From Closterium sp. Naga37s-1 (lineage: Eukaryota; Streptophyta; Zygnematophyceae; Desmidiales; Closteriaceae), in the NCBI GenBank assembly GCA_947471745.1, contig CANJKZ010000981.1, positions 744,001 through 808,000 of the forward strand: a DNA stretch of 64,000 nucleotides, given 5' to 3'. The notes under the pieces were generated by a model. The model made no database searches. It was not told where the DNA came from and saw only the letters and a list, made by a program, of their open reading frames with translations. Shown piece after piece: positions 33,401 through 41,725 of the stretch. The position numbers were made by a program, and so were the translations under genes. Numbering within the stretch: position 1 is the first letter of the stretch; each line of letters starts with the position of its first letter.

Positions 33401-36167
33401 ATCTGGTGATGCAGCTGTGTCAGGGGGGCACACTGCAGCAAGCCATCAGGGACCAAGGGCTGTTCAATGAACCACAGGCAGCAGCGGTGGTGGCGGCAGC
33501 GGCAGAGGCGCTGCTGCAGTGCCACTCCAACGGCACCATTCACCGCGACGTGAAACCCGATAACATCCTGCTCAGTCACCACTTCAACCCTGAATTTGGT
33601 CCTCCCATCCCCTCCCCCCAACAATTCAGACGGTCTATCTGGTGATGGAGCTGTGTCAGGGGGGCACACTGCAGCAAGCAGTCAGGGACCAAGGGCCGTT
33701 CAACGAGCCGCAGGCAGCAGCGGTGGTGGCGGCAGCAGCAGAGGCGCTGCTGCAGTGCCACTCCAACGGAATCATTCACCGCGACGTGAAGCCCGATAAT
33801 ATCCTGCTCGGGGAGCGTTTGGACGTTTCTGGGGGAGGCTTACCTGGGGACGTGAAGATCTGTGATTTTGGCATCTCCACCTTCTTCCAGCCAGGTGCGT
33901 TGGGTTGTGGAGAGGGCATTCGTTCTGGAGAGGAAGGAAGGCCTATTCAGGGGAGGTACACCTGGGGTGGTAGAAATTTGGCGTGCCTGGGGACGTGAAG
34001 ATCTGCGATTTTGGCATCTCCACCTTCTTCCAGCCAGGTGCGCTGGGATGTTTAGAGCCAACCGTGTTGCCTCTGGTTAGATAGAAGGTGTATTAAGGGG
34101 AGGTAGACCTGGGGTGTGTGGGGGGACGTGAAGATCTGTAAAATTGGCATCTCAACCTTCTTTCTACCAGGTGGCTTTGGTTGTTGATTGAGAGAGTCAA
34201 CCTTGTTACCTCCCTGGTAAAAGAGATGATCGTGCTGCACCTCCCGCTCTCAGGCTACCTCCCTGTGCATCCCTTTGCACCGCTATGCACCTCTGACTAC
34301 AGGCACGAGCTGCACTGAGATTCTGGGAACGGCCTCCTTCCTTCTTTCCTCTCTCTCCCTGCCGCAAATCGCCCCACTGCACTCCTTTGCACCCCTCTGC
34401 ACCCATTATCAACCCAACACAGGAACAACATGCAGTGAGATTGTGGGAACGGTCTCTTTCCTCTCCCCTGAAATGCTCGCCCAGACCTACTCCTGCCCCA
34501 CCGATATCTGGAGCCTGGGCGTGCTGCTGCACCTGCTGCTCTCGGGATTCCTCCCTTTACACCCCTTTACACCCCTTTGCACCCCTTTGCACCGCTCTCC
34601 AGCCTCCAGGCACGAGCTGCTCTGAGATAGTGGGAACGGCCTCTTTCCTCTCTCCGGAAATGCTCGCCCAAACCTACTCCTGCCCCACCGATGTCTGGAG
34701 CCTGGGCGTGCTGCTGCACCTCCTGCTCTGCTGCTCTCAGGATGCCCCCCTTTCCACCCCGTTGCACCCCTTTTCACCCCTTTGAATTCCTTATTCCAGG
34801 CACGAGCTGCTCTGAGATCGTAGGAACGGCCTCGTTCCTCTCTCCGGAAATGCTCGCCCAGACCTACTCCTGCCCCACCGATATCTGGAGCCTGGGCGTG
34901 CTGCTGCACCTGCTGCTCTCGGGATTCCTCCCCTTCCGCGCGCCCACCAAAGAGGCCGACTTCGAGGCGATTCCTCCCTTTTGCACCCCTTTTCACCCCT
35001 TCGTGTTGCACCGCTTTGCACCTCTTTGAACCCCAAACTTCAGGAACAACATGCAGTGAGATAGTGGGAACGGCCTCTTTCCTCTCCCCTGAAATGCTCG
35101 CTCAAACCTACTCTTCTCCGACTGACATTTGGAGTCTCGGAGTCTTGCTGCACCTGCTGCTCTCGGGATTCCTCCCCTTCCGCGCTCCCACCAAAGAGGC
35201 CGTTTTTGAAGCGATTCTGGACGGCAGAGTAGATTTCCGGGCGGCGCCGTGGCCGATCGTGTCGCTATCTGCCAAGGACTTGGTGTCGAGGATGCTGACC
35301 GTTGATCCGGATGAGAGAAGTACAGCAGAGGAGATTCTCAGTGAGTGGGGGTTGGGGGATGGAGGGGTTGGGCTAGGCGGAAAGTTAGGGGGGTAGTTTT
35401 TGGTCGCTGCTGCCAAGTGCTATCTGCCAAGGACTTGGTGTCGAGGATGCTGACTGTTGATCCGGATGAGAGGATCACTGCAGAGGAGATTCTCAGTGAG
35501 TGGGGGGAAAGGGGAAGGGGAGGTGATGGGGGGGGGGGGGGGTGTTGGTAGCTATCTGCCAAGGATTTGGTGTCTCGGATGCTGACAGTGGATCTGGATG
35601 AGCGAATCACAGCAGAGGAGATTCTCAGTGAGTGGGGAGGGGGGGAAGGTTGGAAGTGGGGGGACGAGGGGGAGTTGTGATGGGGGTATGGGATGGATGT
35701 TGCTAGCTAACTAGCTGCTAAGAATTTGGCGTCTAGGATGCTGACCGCTGACCCGGATGAGCGGATCACAACAGAGGAGGTTCTCTGTGAGCGGGGGGGA
35801 AGGAGGAGGAAGGGGTGCTGGGCGTGTGGAGGAATGGCATGACGGCACTTGCTGTTCCGTTTTTTCCTCATCAGCTTTTGAGGCGCCTCAAAAGAAGGCA
35901 CTTGCTGTTCCATATTCCTGATCACCAAAGTTGACACTCTTTTGCCACCCCCCCTCCTCTGCTCTGCCCCCCTAAGTCCATTGCTCTAGGTCACCCTTGT
36001 ATACTTGACCCGTGAAGACCAACAGATGTGGTGTGGAATGGCATTGTATAACAGGCTATGGCTTCCTGATTGGCAAAGCTAACAACACTCTCTGCCTCGC
36101 CCCCTCCTCTGCCCTGCCCCCCTACCATCCACTTGCTCTAGGTCACCCGTGGATACTTGACCCATGA
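27429..36167 (+). CDS. CAMK/CDPK-like Ser/Thr protein kinase with giant disordered N-terminus
   Basis: A model with five exons keeps frame and GT-AG sites: 27429-31196, 32164-32268, 33630-33894, 35044-35340 and 36142-36167, giving 1486 residues. Residues 1-1200 are disordered (Gly, Arg/Asp/Tyr, then Gln/His-rich). The kinase starts near 1218 with GKGYFGDV, Lys1248 in FACKVIN, Glu1267 in the C helix, IIHRDVKPDN (Asp1343), CDFG (Asp1370), SPEML and DIWSLG, and ends with SHPWILDP and stop, as in the kinase core of plant CDPKs and CRKs. There are no EF hands. All catalytic residues are present, so it should phosphorylate Ser/Thr; the substrate is unknown. Each exon after the first is surrounded by extra copies (listed separately), so the exon choice is inferred from completeness and phase. 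A frame of 509 codons on the minus strand over 28644-30173 is a shadow. Confidence 0.8.
31266..31337 (+). pseudogene. Copy of kinase exon 1 end
   Basis: The intron after exon 1 holds a second copy of the exon end (GDAVVCVERESGEQFVCKVI). A 1-nt deletion shifts the frame, and the splice donor GTGAGC is replaced by CTATGT, so it cannot serve as an exon end. Confidence 0.75.
31386..32089 (+). pseudogene. Cluster of six copies of kinase exon 2 (5' half)
   Basis: The phrase PEDAEDVQNEVAAL, or a decayed form of it, starts at about 31386, 31522, 31675, 31824, 31886 and 32030, before the intact exon at 32164. Several keep the acceptor AG (31674 and 32029). Some carry frameshifts (31522), replaced residues (31675 has SEMPAL) or truncation (32030 stops after LRG). 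The pair at 31824 and 31886 is a 40-bp exact duplicate around a palindrome. Confidence 0.85.
31864..31885. repeat. Palindrome with GCGC centre between 40-bp direct repeats
   Basis: The core TTTTGAGGCGCCTCAAAA, with one further matching base on each side (31865-31884), lies between identical 40-bp copies at 31824-31863 and 31886-31925. Confidence 0.95.
32331..32895 (+). pseudogene. Cluster of five copies of kinase exon 2 (3' half)
   Basis: After the intact exon 2, the phrase LEALRGHxHIVQLIETVEEPE recurs at 32331-32395, 32449-32518, 32604-32666, 32721-32778 and 32844-32895. The first four keep a GT donor (gtaag, gttag, gtaag, gtcca/gtgcg). The last is fused directly to an exon 3 piece (AEALLQC). 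None has an acceptor at the right place. Confidence 0.85.
32930..32954. repeat. Hairpin with TTTTTGAGG loop between direct repeats
   Basis: An 8-bp stem (GCAGGGAG and its complement) encloses a loop reading TTTTTGAGG. It lies between near-identical segments at about 32886-32930 and 32958-33008. It is a divergent member of the palindrome series. Confidence 0.6.
33069..33088. repeat. Palindrome with AATT centre between 32-bp direct repeats
   Basis: TTTTTGAGAATTCTCAAAAA is a perfect 20-bp palindrome. The flanking copies at 33040-33070 and 33089-33120 differ by one base. Confidence 0.95.
33981..34171 (+). pseudogene. Two copies of kinase exon 3 end (DFG segment)
   Basis: GDVKICDFGISTFFQP recurs at 33990-34037 followed by a GTGCGC donor. 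A decayed copy lies at 34125-34171, where the Asp-Phe of DFG reads as other codons. Both lie in the intron after the functional exon. Confidence 0.8.
34303..34985 (+). pseudogene. Cluster of four copies of kinase exon 4
   Basis: Copies begin after AG at about 34303, 34423, 34610 and 34801, each reading GTxCSEIVGTxSFLSPEMLAQ. The first is truncated early; the others run through DIWSLGVLLHLLLSGF or DVWSLGVLLHLLL. The fourth reaches FRAPTKEADFEAI before being cut. Only the fifth copy (35044-35340) carries the full exon and a donor. The intact parts of copies two to four keep the reading frame, so alternative acceptor use cannot be excluded. Confidence 0.85.
35418..35786 (+). pseudogene. Three copies of kinase exon 4 end
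   Basis: The phrase LSAKDLVSRMLTVDPDER, with EEILS and a GTGAGT donor, recurs at 35418-35495 and 35549-35627. A more diverged copy at 35713-35786 has Val for Ile and ends in GTGAGC. All keep frame across the shared part. Confidence 0.85.
35875..35894. repeat. Palindrome with GCGC centre between direct repeats
   Basis: CTTTTGAGGCGCCTCAAAAG lies between 35844-35873 and 35897-35926. The first 15 bp of the repeat are identical and the rest is diverged. Confidence 0.9.
35990..36015 (+). pseudogene. Alternative last exon of the kinase with Trp to Cys change
   Basis: After CTCTAG the sequence reads SHPCILDP and stop, with the same phase as the last exon at 36142-36167, which reads SHPWILDP. The Trp of HPW is conserved in most CAMK kinases, so this copy is probably the decaying one, but it is the nearer acceptor. 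The two lie in a tandem duplication with a spacing of 152 bp. Confidence 0.7.
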
Positions 36168-36202
36168 AGACCAACAGATGTGGAATGGCATGGAAACTTA
36201 AA

Positions 36203-36208
36203 AATAAA
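36203..36208 (+). terminator. AATAAA polyadenylation signal candidate for the kinase
   Basis: AATAAA lies 36 nt after the kinase stop codon. No other close match follows before the convergent gene. Confidence 0.45.
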
Positions 36209-36599
36209 CATCACTGATGGAAAGGCCAGGCATGAAAACCCTGCATGGACGGGAGCTGCCTGTTTGACAAAATTAACATGTAGTTGTTGAACGAACACTA
36301 CTCTGTATTATGCGTTACATGTTACAAAACCATTGTTGTGTATTTGTAATTTGGGAAACTGAAGAACTTGATCACTATGCAGGCCGTGGTTAGTAAAGAG
36401 CACAGGACTGAATATAATGCAAAGAAATATGATATATACGCAACACTGCCCTGTGTAAATTATTCAAGAGGTCTACTTGTCAAAACATACCAGGACTAAG
36501 TATAAGTACTTCATGTACAACTGCCTACAGCTACTGTATACTTAAATAGCAAGATGCATATCCAACTGTACAGAAACGATATGAAAGAGTAAATGAACA
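36209..36599. other. Spacer between convergent genes
   Basis: This AT-rich stretch presumably holds both 3' untranslated ends. TGTAA-type motifs occur near 36346 and 36456. No repeat or gene is seen. Confidence 0.4.
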
Positions 36600-39500
36600 C
36601 TACAATATGACGTGCACTTCAGCTACCTTGTTGAACCTGACAAGCCGGCCAAGCGATCTGGTGCGTCCGATCGACCCCTCTTGACGGACGGTGAGGATCG
36701 ACTTGGGCAAGCGGCTGGGAGATACACCCCTTACAGGTGAAACCCCAGCAGAGGCAGCGCAAGGGGAGGTGGTGGTAGCAGGGGAGGCGGTACCAGTGGA
36801 GGTGATACCTGTTGAGGTGGTAACTGGCATTTTGGCAACAGGGGAGGTGGTACCAGGTGGGGGAAACAGGAGAGGCGGGGAGATAGAATGCTCTACTGTA
36901 GAAGCTGTTGTGTTGGTAGCGAGGCTGCTTGTACGGAGGATGGAAGCTGCAGATGTCCGGGTGGTGAAGAGAGGGTGTACAGCCAGGGAGGGGAGGGCGC
37001 GGCGGGAGCGGATAGTCTCGTGGGGAGGAGAATGGGAATGAGACTGCTGGGGGGGAGAGTGGGAATGGGACTGGTGGGGGGGAGAGTGGGGAGGCTGCTT
37101 CCGCTGATGCTGCGAGTGCTGCTGATGCTGTTGCTGCTGCCGCTGATGCTGTTGCTGCTGCCGCTGATGCTGATGGTGCGGTGAGTGATGCTCGTAGCAG
37201 TGCTGCTGGGAAGGTTGCTGGTCAGCAGCAGGTGGAGACGCTACAGCCGCTGGTGCTACAGCCGTCCTTACTACAGGTGCACCCTCATAGGGAGACAGTG
37301 GGGTGTAGGCAGAGGGCCAAACAGACAAGCTGCTAGGTCTGGTCCTCCTCTGAAATGACTTGTGGGGTAAATTACCCTGCTCCTGCCCCTGCTGCACCTC
37401 CCCCACATCCACCTCCCCCTGGTGAGATCCGCTGCTGTTCCGAGCCTGTTGAGCTGCAAGTCCAGCGCGTGCCGAACCTGCAGCAATGTCGCCCAGGTCT
37501 ACCGAGGTGGTTCGGAGGCCGAGCCTCGATTTTTGCCTCAGAGAGCCGTGTTGCATATAACGGTTGTAATGATTGCTGGTTACCACCCCATCGAGATTGT
37601 CAGAGGGCAACTTGTGGAGGGAGGTTCGGCGGGGACTCGGGCAGCAGGAGAGCAACGGTGGAGGCTTGGTAGAAGATGGAGATTGAGATGGGGATGAGGA
37701 ATTGAAAGTTAAAGATGTTACAGAAGCGTTACTGTAGAATCGTGCTGCTGTAGACTCCATGCGAGACGTAGCTGAGGTTGGGAGACTGCCACGTCGCATG
37801 TGCTGGTGTGACGACACAGCAGATTGGTGCGATCGAGGCTGTTGCTCTTCAAGCGAATCTGCCTTCAACGAGTACAAACCGAAAGGGCTGTGCCCATCCA
37901 GTTTTGAAATCAAGTTATCGCTAATCACCGAATTTCGCCGAACACCACCATCCACGCTCCCACTCCTCGGAAACCCTAGCGGCCTAGCTTTCCGCGTCGC
38001 GTGGAGGCTCCTCGTTGGTTGCGCGTCGGATCTGCACTTTTCACTGAAGTCGCTCGCGGTGCGTGCAGGGACCGGACGTAACCGGTCCTCGGAAAACCGC
38101 TGCGATGGCGAATTTGCGAGGGGGTCAGCGAAAGCCTGCGACGAATGGCGGTGTAGTGGTGCTCGTAACGGGGACCTCGCGCGATTAGACTGTAACGGGG
38201 ATGGCGACGGAGACGGAGAGCGGGACCTGGACTGGGAATTGCGATGGCGGTGCAGGTGTGACTGTAACGGAGGGAGACTTGAACGTGACTGAAGCGAGGG
38301 AATGTGTCTAACCGACGGCGACTGACTCGGCGAGCGGGAACTGCTCGCTTGGTGCGGCGACTCGAGCGACTCGAGCGACGGACGTCGCCGTGCGACGGGA
38401 GGAGGGAACATCGCGGGGACTCCGCGACAGTTTGATGCGCTGAGCCGGGAATCGCGGCGATTATTGTACGCGCCCAACTCGGGAGGCGCTGACGTGGAAT
38501 GGAGCCCGAAAATCGCGGCTCGCTCCTCCCGGTTCGACGGGAAACCCGTGTGTCCCATGCACGTCGTTGCCGTAATCATCGTCGCGGTTCCCCCGACCCC
38601 CGCGGGCTCCCCCGAAACGTCGCCGCCGCTGCGCGCTGCTTCCGTGCCGCCGGCTGTCCCCTCTCTCCCAATCGCCGCCATTGCCGCAATTTCCGTCACT
38701 TCCGGCGGCGTGGAGTTGCTCCTCGCTGGTTGTAACGGCCGTCGAACGGTGCGCGTCGCGCGCAGCTGCGGCACCTCCTCGGCCGCCGTCCCCGCATATG
38801 CCTCCGCCTCCGCTTCCGCCTGCGCCTGCGCCTGCGCCCGCTCCTGGACCTCAACCTGCGCCACAGCCCCCGCATTTGTTTCCGCCGCCGTCGCCACCTG
38901 CGCGTGCGCGTGCGCCTCCGCGGACGCTGCCTGGTTGGCGGTTCTCTGCTTCGCGGCTTCCAGCTCGCGGAGCTTTCGGATGCCGATGGCGGGTCGCCGC
39001 CGCGCGCCCGCTGCTTGCACAATCATCCCGCGCTCACACGCCGCCGCGGGCGCCGGGGTTGGGATGGGAGCGGCGACGCAACCGTCCCGTCGCCGCGCGA
39101 CAGTGTCGCCGAAGTGTGTCGTTACCGTCGCACAATCGCCGGCGAAGGGTTCGGGAACGACGCAAGTGCCGCGTGGGGGGCCGGAAGAGATGCGCGAATC
39201 GCAGGAAACGCGGGAGGCACGGAAGGCGCGACGGTTGGCGGGAAGATTCTGCGGTAGCGAAGCCGCGTTGAAGCCTCCGCCGCTCCAGGACGCAGCGGAG
39301 GGATAGCGGTGGCGCGCCGGATTCGCGAACCCGTCGGCGTCGCGTTCGGCGAAGTCGTGGCTGGCGAAACCGGCGTAACTTGGTAACAGAGAGTGCGGAG
39401 ATGTGTTCTGGAATGCCTCGATGGCTGAATCCTCGGCTTCGAACGAACAATCGTCAAGGGCTGACGGAGACCCGTCAAAAGTTGACAGAGACCAGTCGAA

Positions 39501-39746
39501 CGTTGACGGAGACAAGAAGCAACTAGCGTCGAGAGGCGGCGCGATGAAGCGAGGTTGAGCCGCCGAGCTACAGTGCACATCTGCGGGATTCGCAGCAAGA
39601 TACGCGGCGGGATGCGCGGCGGGGTAGTAATCGCCGTCAGAGTATTTTGTGGGATGCTGATAGTGCTCTGCTGAGGAGGAGGGGACTCTGTACCTCTTGG
39701 GTGACTCGAAGAAACTCTCAGGTGTGCGGATAACTCTCGCAGCCAT
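36600..39746 (-). CDS. Large low-complexity protein with a possible PP1-docking C-terminus
   Basis: An intronless frame of 1048 codons starts at an ATG in good context (gccATGgct at 39746). I do not recognise a family. The N-terminal third is rich in Ser, Ala and Pro; residues about 250-330 form a long Ala/Glu/Gln helix (IRKLRELEAAKQR, then Ala-Gln repeats); then come Ser/Pro/Arg stretches (SRSRSPSPSPSP), a His/Gln-rich part (HHQHQRQQQQHQ) and Thr/Pro repeats. The last 40 residues look conserved in style: PKSILTV followed by GRLVRFNKVAEVHVI. RLVRF fits the RVxF docking motif for protein phosphatase 1, with hydrophobics at the usual distance, and SILT resembles the SILK motif. A role as a PP1 regulatory subunit is an inference. 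It converges with the kinase gene. Confidence 0.7.
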   Translation of the reverse strand: MAARVIRTPESFFESPKRYRVPSSSAEHYQHPTKYSDGDYYPAAHPAAYLAANPADVHCSSAAQPRFIAPPLDASCFLSPSTFDWSLSTFDGSPSALDDCSFEAEDSAIEAFQNTSPHSLLPSYAGFASHDFAERDADGFANPARHRYPSAASWSGGGFNAASLPQNLPANRRAFRASRVSCDSRISSGPPRGTCVVPEPFAGDCATVTTHFGDTVARRRDGCVAAPIPTPAPAAACERGMIVQAAGARRRPAIGIRKLRELEAAKQRTANQAASAEAHAHAQVATAAETNAGAVAQVEVQERAQAQAQAEAEAEAYAGTAAEEVPQLRATRTVRRPLQPARSNSTPPEVTEIAAMAAIGREGTAGGTEAARSGGDVSGEPAGVGGTATMITATTCMGHTGFPSNREERAAIFGLHSTSAPPELGAYNNRRDSRLSASNCRGVPAMFPPPVARRRPSLESLESPHQASSSRSPSQSPSVRHIPSLQSRSSLPPLQSHLHRHRNSQSRSRSPSPSPSPLQSNRARSPLRAPLHRHSSQAFADPLANSPSQRFSEDRLRPVPARTASDFSEKCRSDAQPTRSLHATRKARPLGFPRSGSVDGGVRRNSVISDNLISKLDGHSPFGLYSLKADSLEEQQPRSHQSAVSSHQHMRRGSLPTSATSRMESTAARFYSNASVTSLTFNSSSPSQSPSSTKPPPLLSCCPSPRRTSLHKLPSDNLDGVVTSNHYNRYMQHGSLRQKSRLGLRTTSVDLGDIAAGSARAGLAAQQARNSSGSHQGEVDVGEVQQGQEQGNLPHKSFQRRTRPSSLSVWPSAYTPLSPYEGAPVVRTAVAPAAVASPPAADQQPSQQHCYEHHSPHHQHQRQQQQHQRQQQQHQQHSQHQRKQPPHSPPHQSHSHSPPQQSHSHSPPHETIRSRRALPSLAVHPLFTTRTSAASILRTSSLATNTTASTVEHSISPPLLFPPPGTTSPVAKMPVTTSTGITSTGTASPATTTSPCAASAGVSPVRGVSPSRLPKSILTVRQEGSIGRTRSLGRLVRFNKVAEVHVIL

Positions 39747-40811
39747 GGCGTCGCGTCAGACGAGTCACGCTGTAATGGTTTCAGCCTCGATATCTACTAA
39801 CATGATAACCTGCCGAGTAAATTGTAATCGAAGTGTCACAGACTGGAGAGTGTAATGAATAAGAGTGAGTGTTGTGCAGGGGAATGACGAGTGAATCTAC
39901 CATTGGCGACTATGTCCGTTTCTCCTATAGCTTGCCGTCGTTCCTGTCACTGGCGTGCTTGAGCTGTTCTGAGCCTGGCCCTTGAGAATAATCGTCTCTA
40001 CTTGAGAGCTAGGAGTGGGATGGACGAGAAACAGCCTTCGGTGGGGCGGTGTCGGTGGTGGGTGTACTGGTAACAACTGGGAGAGGCTGCCGTGCAGTGT
40101 GTCAGCTGCTCTACATATTGAACTGTACATATTCACTGTACACATAACCTCAGCACCAAGATTACAAGCCATAAGTAACGCACTCGTAAGGATGCCTGAA
40201 CCATATTCCCCTTCCAAGTCCACCTCTCCTCTCTTCATTTCCCAAGGCAAGTCGATGTGCAAGAATCTCCACAGGGCACCGCAATCGCGCAAGTCGCGTT
40301 GGCCATTCGAGCCACCACAGGCTGCTCCTGGCTTGCTTGCTCCGGAAAAAAACATCATCGCCGCAAGGTGTTTGGCTGGCTCGCCTCGTGCCTCCTGACT
40401 TGGCATTGGCAAGCCAATGGTGCATGGAAAAGAATGGGTGGGAGGGATGGAGAGGACTGTGGGAGGGAGTGAAAAGCTTGTGATTCTCGTATCGCCTGAG
40501 ATCTTCCTGCCATCTGCAAGGGTACGGGTAGCAAGGTAGCGCCGGAGAGTTGAGGAGGCCTCCTTTTCAAAACTGGGAACACGAAGGAATCAATTCTCCC
40601 GAACGCCATCGTGGTGGGTTGGGTCATCCTCAGTGTAATGGTCAGTCCCGCTCCTCGTACGTCATAAAAGGGGCATTAGTATCAGCATAAAGTGGCAACC
40701 AACATAATGGCTGCGTTGAACTACTGCCTGATACACATTACACTGGCAATTTACACTGGGCAATCTAAATGCACTGCAGATGCTGTAATTTTGGGGCGGG
40801 CCTAAATTTAA
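39747..40811. other. Upstream region of the minus gene; no gene supported
   Basis: This presumably includes the promoter and 5' untranslated region of the gene at 36600-39746. Small frames (39897-40412 and 40355-40627, minus) show no domain. Confidence 0.4.
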
Positions 40812-40943
40812 GGCGTGTACAAAGTGCTGCTCAAACTCGACGTCGAGGACGTCGGTGAATCGTGACGGTTGGAACCTTTGATCCGAGGGTGGAAATTCAC
40901 CGACGTTGCTCGACGTCGAGTTTTTGCGCACTTTGCACACGCC
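40812..40943. repeat. 49-bp inverted repeat with 34-bp loop
   Basis: Arms 40812-40860 and 40895-40943 are roughly 85 percent complementary, start with GGCGTGTxC and end with ACGTCGGTGAAT. Each arm contains the 12-bp self-palindrome CTCGACGTCGAG or a near copy. It could be a MITE or the foldback of a small RNA precursor. Confidence 0.8.
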
Positions 40944-41725
40944 ATTATCGTGAAACGTAGCCATCTCGTTGACCCACTTCGTTACGGATCCTTCGAGGAC
41001 GCAGCCGCGGCTAGCGAGAGATTCACTGTTACACCACCACCGCTAGAGAACAGCGCATGAAAGCTGGCGAAGAAAGCTGGCGAGGAAAGGCTGGCAAGCG
41101 GATACTGTAGCTGGCACATCCACGCTGCGCTGCACAAGGAAGTTACCTCAAGCCATCCCTGATTCCTGAACCATTTCAGGCGTCAGTAATCCTAGCGAAG
41201 AGTCACGCTGGCGACAGACAACCTTCGTAATCCAATAGCATTTGCGCAAAAATGTGAAGCCTCATTGGCTCGCTTCCAACATCCACAACATGAATCTTTT
41301 GTCAGCCATAGCACGCTGGGATGGGGGTCAGGGATGGAGCCAGCCTCCACGATGGCTAACACGTAGCAAGATCTTGGTTGGCGACAGGCGAATCCTTATA
41401 ACCAGCATCGCCTCGTAGATCTCGCTCATAAACGCTGAAACGGCGTCAGGTCGCTTCCTGTGAATGTCTCGTTTTCTCTACACTGATCTCCGTTATGTGA
41501 CTTCGAGTTGTTTCAAGCTCGGTACACGTTTCTGGAAAGATTTTGAGAATTCTTTACTCTTAATGAGCGGCGAAAAGGTGTGCGGAACGAGGAAATAAAG
41601 AGGCTGTGACCAAGTGAACCGACAATACAATGAAGGCAATGCAATATCATAGCAATGAGTGCATCAAGAGATGCCTTGATTTTCATTGCTCGAAAGGTTC
41701 TGACTATAATTAATCAAAATCTCAC
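40944..41725. other. Spacer, nothing supported
   Basis: No coding frame with a domain, repeat or RNA gene is seen. The last part is AT-rich and probably lies 3' of the minus-strand gene that ends at 41726. Confidence 0.4.

Larger units (their letters stand above)
32886..33600 (+). pseudogene. Cluster of kinase exon 3 copies (5' part)
   Basis: Pieces with AEALLQCxSN occur near 32895 and 32970. Longer copies start at 33233 (LCQGGTLQQAIRDQG) and about 33388, the latter running through TIHRDVKPDNILL before turning into intron near 33575. A 32-bp duplicate around a palindrome lies at 33040-33121. The intact exon starts at 33630. Confidence 0.85.

Noticed and set aside
38464..39306. 280-codon plus frame, Ala/Ser/Arg-rich
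   Set aside because: It is a shadow of the minus-strand gene at 36600-39746.
41535..41556. TTTTGAGAATTCTTTA as a further palindrome copy
   Set aside because: Only one arm matches the core and there is no flanking duplication.
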